From Nocardioides marmoribigeumensis (lineage in GTDB: Bacteria; Actinomycetota; Actinomycetes; Propionibacteriales; Nocardioidaceae): a stretch of 64,000 nt of DNA. Every line of letters begins with the position of its first letter. Within the stretch, counting starts at the first letter, position 1. The notes under the pieces were generated by a model. It was not told the DNA's origin. It was given only the letters and a program-made list of their open reading frames with translations, and ran no database searches. Positions 62,627-64,000 of the stretch are shown here, in pieces. Position numbers and translations under genes: made by a program. The DNA lies in the NCBI RefSeq assembly GCF_031458325.1, contig NZ_JAVDYG010000001.1, forward strand, positions 1,550,001 through 1,614,000. Direction: 5' to 3'.

Positions 62627-63006
62627 TCCTCGTCGGCGTGCCGCCCATAGTCGTCGTCCAGCCGCACGATGTCGTCCTCGCCGGTGTAACCCCCGCGCTG
62701 GACCTCGATGATCACCAGGTCCTCGCTGCCGTTGTTGACCAGCCGGTGCTTGGCGCCGAGCGCCACGTCGATGGAGTGACCAGGGCCGATGACCTGGGTG
62801 ACGTCGTCGATGATGCAGGTCGCGACGCCGTAGAGCACGACCCAGTGCTCCGACCGGTGCGCGTGCAGCTGGTAGGACAGCCGCTGCCCCGGCGCCACGT
62901 GGATGCGCTTGACCTTGTAGCCGGCGCCCACGTCGAGCACGTGCCACGACCCCCAGGGCCGCTCGCACGACTCCATCTCACGCGTCGTCGTGGTGCTGTC
63001 GGTCAT
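62623..63006 (-). CDS. Cupin, mannose-6-phosphate isomerase type II-like
   Basis: A 127-residue single cupin: RPWGSWHVLD, the KRIHVAPGQRLSYQLHAHRSEHW metal-binding stretch (His, His, Glu), and a second motif GAKHRLVNNG. It corresponds to the C-terminal isomerase domain of ManC-type proteins, linking mannose and fructose phosphates or sugar nucleotides. Placement next to a Wzb-like phosphatase suggests exopolysaccharide synthesis. Confidence 0.85.
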   Translation of the reverse strand: MTDSTTTTREMESCERPWGSWHVLDVGAGYKVKRIHVAPGQRLSYQLHAHRSEHWVVLYGVATCIIDDVTQVIGPGHSIDVALGAKHRLVNNGSEDLVIIEVQRGGYTGEDDIVRLDDDYGRHADEE

Positions 63007-63027
63007 CGCTCCTCCATCCGCCTGACT

Positions 63028-63582
63028 CTAGGGTGCCTGGGAGGCGGCGAGCGCGCGGGCGATCACCGTGACCGCCTCGTCGATCTCGGCGGCGACTCTG
63101 GCGTAGACCTCCGCCGGCTGCCCCATCGGGTCCTCGGTGTCGAGATCGAGGCCAGCGACCTCCCCCCGCCTGGCAGCGGCGTCGGCAACCAGAGCGGCTG
63201 CAGAACCTGCGGTGCGCCCGTCGACCAGCGCAGCGAGCTCGCGCCAGGTGAACGTACGCCGAAGCGCGCCCGGCGCCTCCTCCAAGGCAGTACGCCGGAC
63301 CGCGGTCGTCGCGGTGAGCACCAGGTCCGCGGCCCGCACCATGCTCTCGTCGAGCCGTCGCGCCACGAAGCCATGCGCCGACCCGCCACGCTCGCCGAGC
63401 TGGACCAGAGACTCGTCCGTCATCGCGTGGCCGACGAGGGCACGGGTGCCGGCCGAGGCGACGGAGAAGCATTGGGAGGCGGCCCCGAACTCCGCAAGCC
63501 GGAGCTGGAGGAGCCGCTCCGCCACGGGTGATCGGCAGACGTTGCCGATGCAGACGGAGAGCAGACGGAATGGTTCAGCCAC
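63028..63582 (-). CDS. Low-molecular-weight protein tyrosine phosphatase
   Basis: A 184-residue phosphatase with the P-loop SVCIGNVCRSPVAE near the N-terminus and the general-acid Asp in DPMGQP near residue 152. The family includes Wzb/CapC-type phosphatases that control polysaccharide tyrosine kinases. It shares orientation with the cupin and with the partial gene at the edge. Confidence 0.88.
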   Translation of the reverse strand: MAEPFRLLSVCIGNVCRSPVAERLLQLRLAEFGAASQCFSVASAGTRALVGHAMTDESLVQLGERGGSAHGFVARRLDESMVRAADLVLTATTAVRRTALEEAPGALRRTFTWRELAALVDGRTAGSAAALVADAAARRGEVAGLDLDTEDPMGQPAEVYARVAAEIDEAVTVIARALAASQAP

Positions 63583-63605
63583 GACGAGACGTTATCCGGA
63601 CCCGG

Positions 63606-64000
63606 TCAGCAGGCCGACGGCCCGATGGTGCCGACCCCGTCGGTCTTCGCCCCCGGCGTGGTCAGCAGGTGGGCCCGCCCGCTCTGCCCGCGCGCGGAGT
63701 ACATCGTGTACTCGATGACGTGTTTGCCACCTCTGGGGATGTCCACGGTCACCGAGCCGACCGGTCGCCCGGCGTCAGTCATCGAGTTGACCGGGCGCGC
63801 CTTGCCGTCCACTCGGAGCGCGTCGACCCGACCGTCCACCGGACCGTATGCGTAGACCGTGATACGCATGTCCCCGAGCGGGAGCCCCTCCGATCCAGGA
63901 CCGACGACGAACGGTGTCAGCGGTCCAGGGGGAACCTTCGAACTCAGCACGGTTCGCACCGTCAGGCGCTGGGCGCCGAGATAACAACGGTCGGCCGTGA
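63606..64000 (-). CDS. C-terminal part of a DUF4012-like exopolysaccharide protein
   Basis: An open frame enters from the right edge and ends at 63606; about 131 codons are visible. RLTVRTVLSSKVPPGPLTPF, a GLPLGDMRITVYAYGP strand and FDIPRGGKHVIEYTM-like segment (VDIPRGGKHVIEYTM) resemble the C-terminal beta-rich end of DUF4012 proteins, which sit in actinobacterial polysaccharide clusters. The start is outside the window. The internal GTG at 63959 is not taken as the start because the frame continues upstream without stop. Confidence 0.55.
   Translation of the reverse strand, partial: TADRCYLGAQRLTVRTVLSSKVPPGPLTPFVVGPGSEGLPLGDMRITVYAYGPVDGRVDALRVDGKARPVNSMTDAGRPVGSVTVDIPRGGKHVIEYTMYSARGQSGRAHLLTTPGAKTDGVGTIGPSAC

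Overview
The window is GC-rich actinobacterial chromosome, most likely from a Nocardioides-like member of the Propionibacteriales. This rests on the family content (MshA of mycothiol synthesis, CarD, an LpqE-type lipoprotein, SenX3-RegX3, HbhA, DUF2516, the MEP enzymes IspD and IspF), on strong G/C third-position bias, and on many genes that begin 6-7 nt after a TANNNT box. The genus is an inference. No rRNA, tRNA, CRISPR array, prophage or complete insertion sequence was recognised.

Layout. 1-1739: 5' part of a secreted protein leaving the left edge. 1957-5158: a BtuF-like protein, a YwiC-like membrane protein and an F420-type oxidoreductase, then a flavin/PNPOx-like protein. 5405-9367: an Fe-S-type HTH repressor divergent from a tightly overlapping operon (DoxX-like, GTP cyclohydrolase I, ferredoxin reductase, patatin). 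9437-13691: a SOD-like secreted protein, then an ECF sigma / zinc-finger anti-sigma / ABC exporter operon. 13754-17645: DUF1028 protein, malic enzyme, a giant inverted repeat, acyl-CoA dehydrogenase. 17765-21182: a decayed urease locus (ureC 3' fragment, intact ureG and ureD, frameshifted ureF). 21294-35244: the genes that in mycobacteria form the rlmB-cysS-ispF-ispD-carD-lpqE block, here dispersed among a C39-like peptidase, hemerythrin, GNAT, molybdopterin oxidoreductase, MFS and UbiA genes, with a second, shortened IspD-like gene beside carD. 35241-40606: gpmA, phoU, senX3-regX3, YbjN and mshA, resembling the mycobacterial mshA-gpm1-senX3-regX3 region. 40669-43757: sterol-desaturase-like protein, FadR-type regulator, Asp/Glu racemase, sirtuin. 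43850-48928: two DctA paralogues flanking a DcuSR/CitAB-like two-component system, each preceded by a CRP/GlxR-like site. 49066-59098: an AbiEi/DUF559 protein, TypA, an intergenic RNA candidate, SDR, two VOC paralogues, a macrodomain protein, PurU, a second AbiEi/DUF559 protein, HbhA and its XRE regulator. 59239-64000: APS kinase, a multiply frameshifted regulator pseudogene, a TauE-type permease, and a probable exopolysaccharide edge (cupin, LMW tyrosine phosphatase, DUF4012-like C-terminus).

The most interesting signal is that each of the two solitary AbiEi/DUF559 genes is bracketed by its own family of short inverted repeats. The gene at 49066 is flanked by two about 71-bp elements (GACCGGCAC...GTGCCGGTC); a third copy lies alone at 13.7 kb. 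The gene at 56582-57523 is flanked by arrays of TTCGGCGGA repeated every 19-20 bp, with a 53-bp inner inverted pair on both sides. In both cases the repeat also encodes the end of the protein. This resembles REP/RAYT organisation, but with a different and VSR-like (PD-D/ExK) protein family. I know of no described link, and it should be tested genome-wide.
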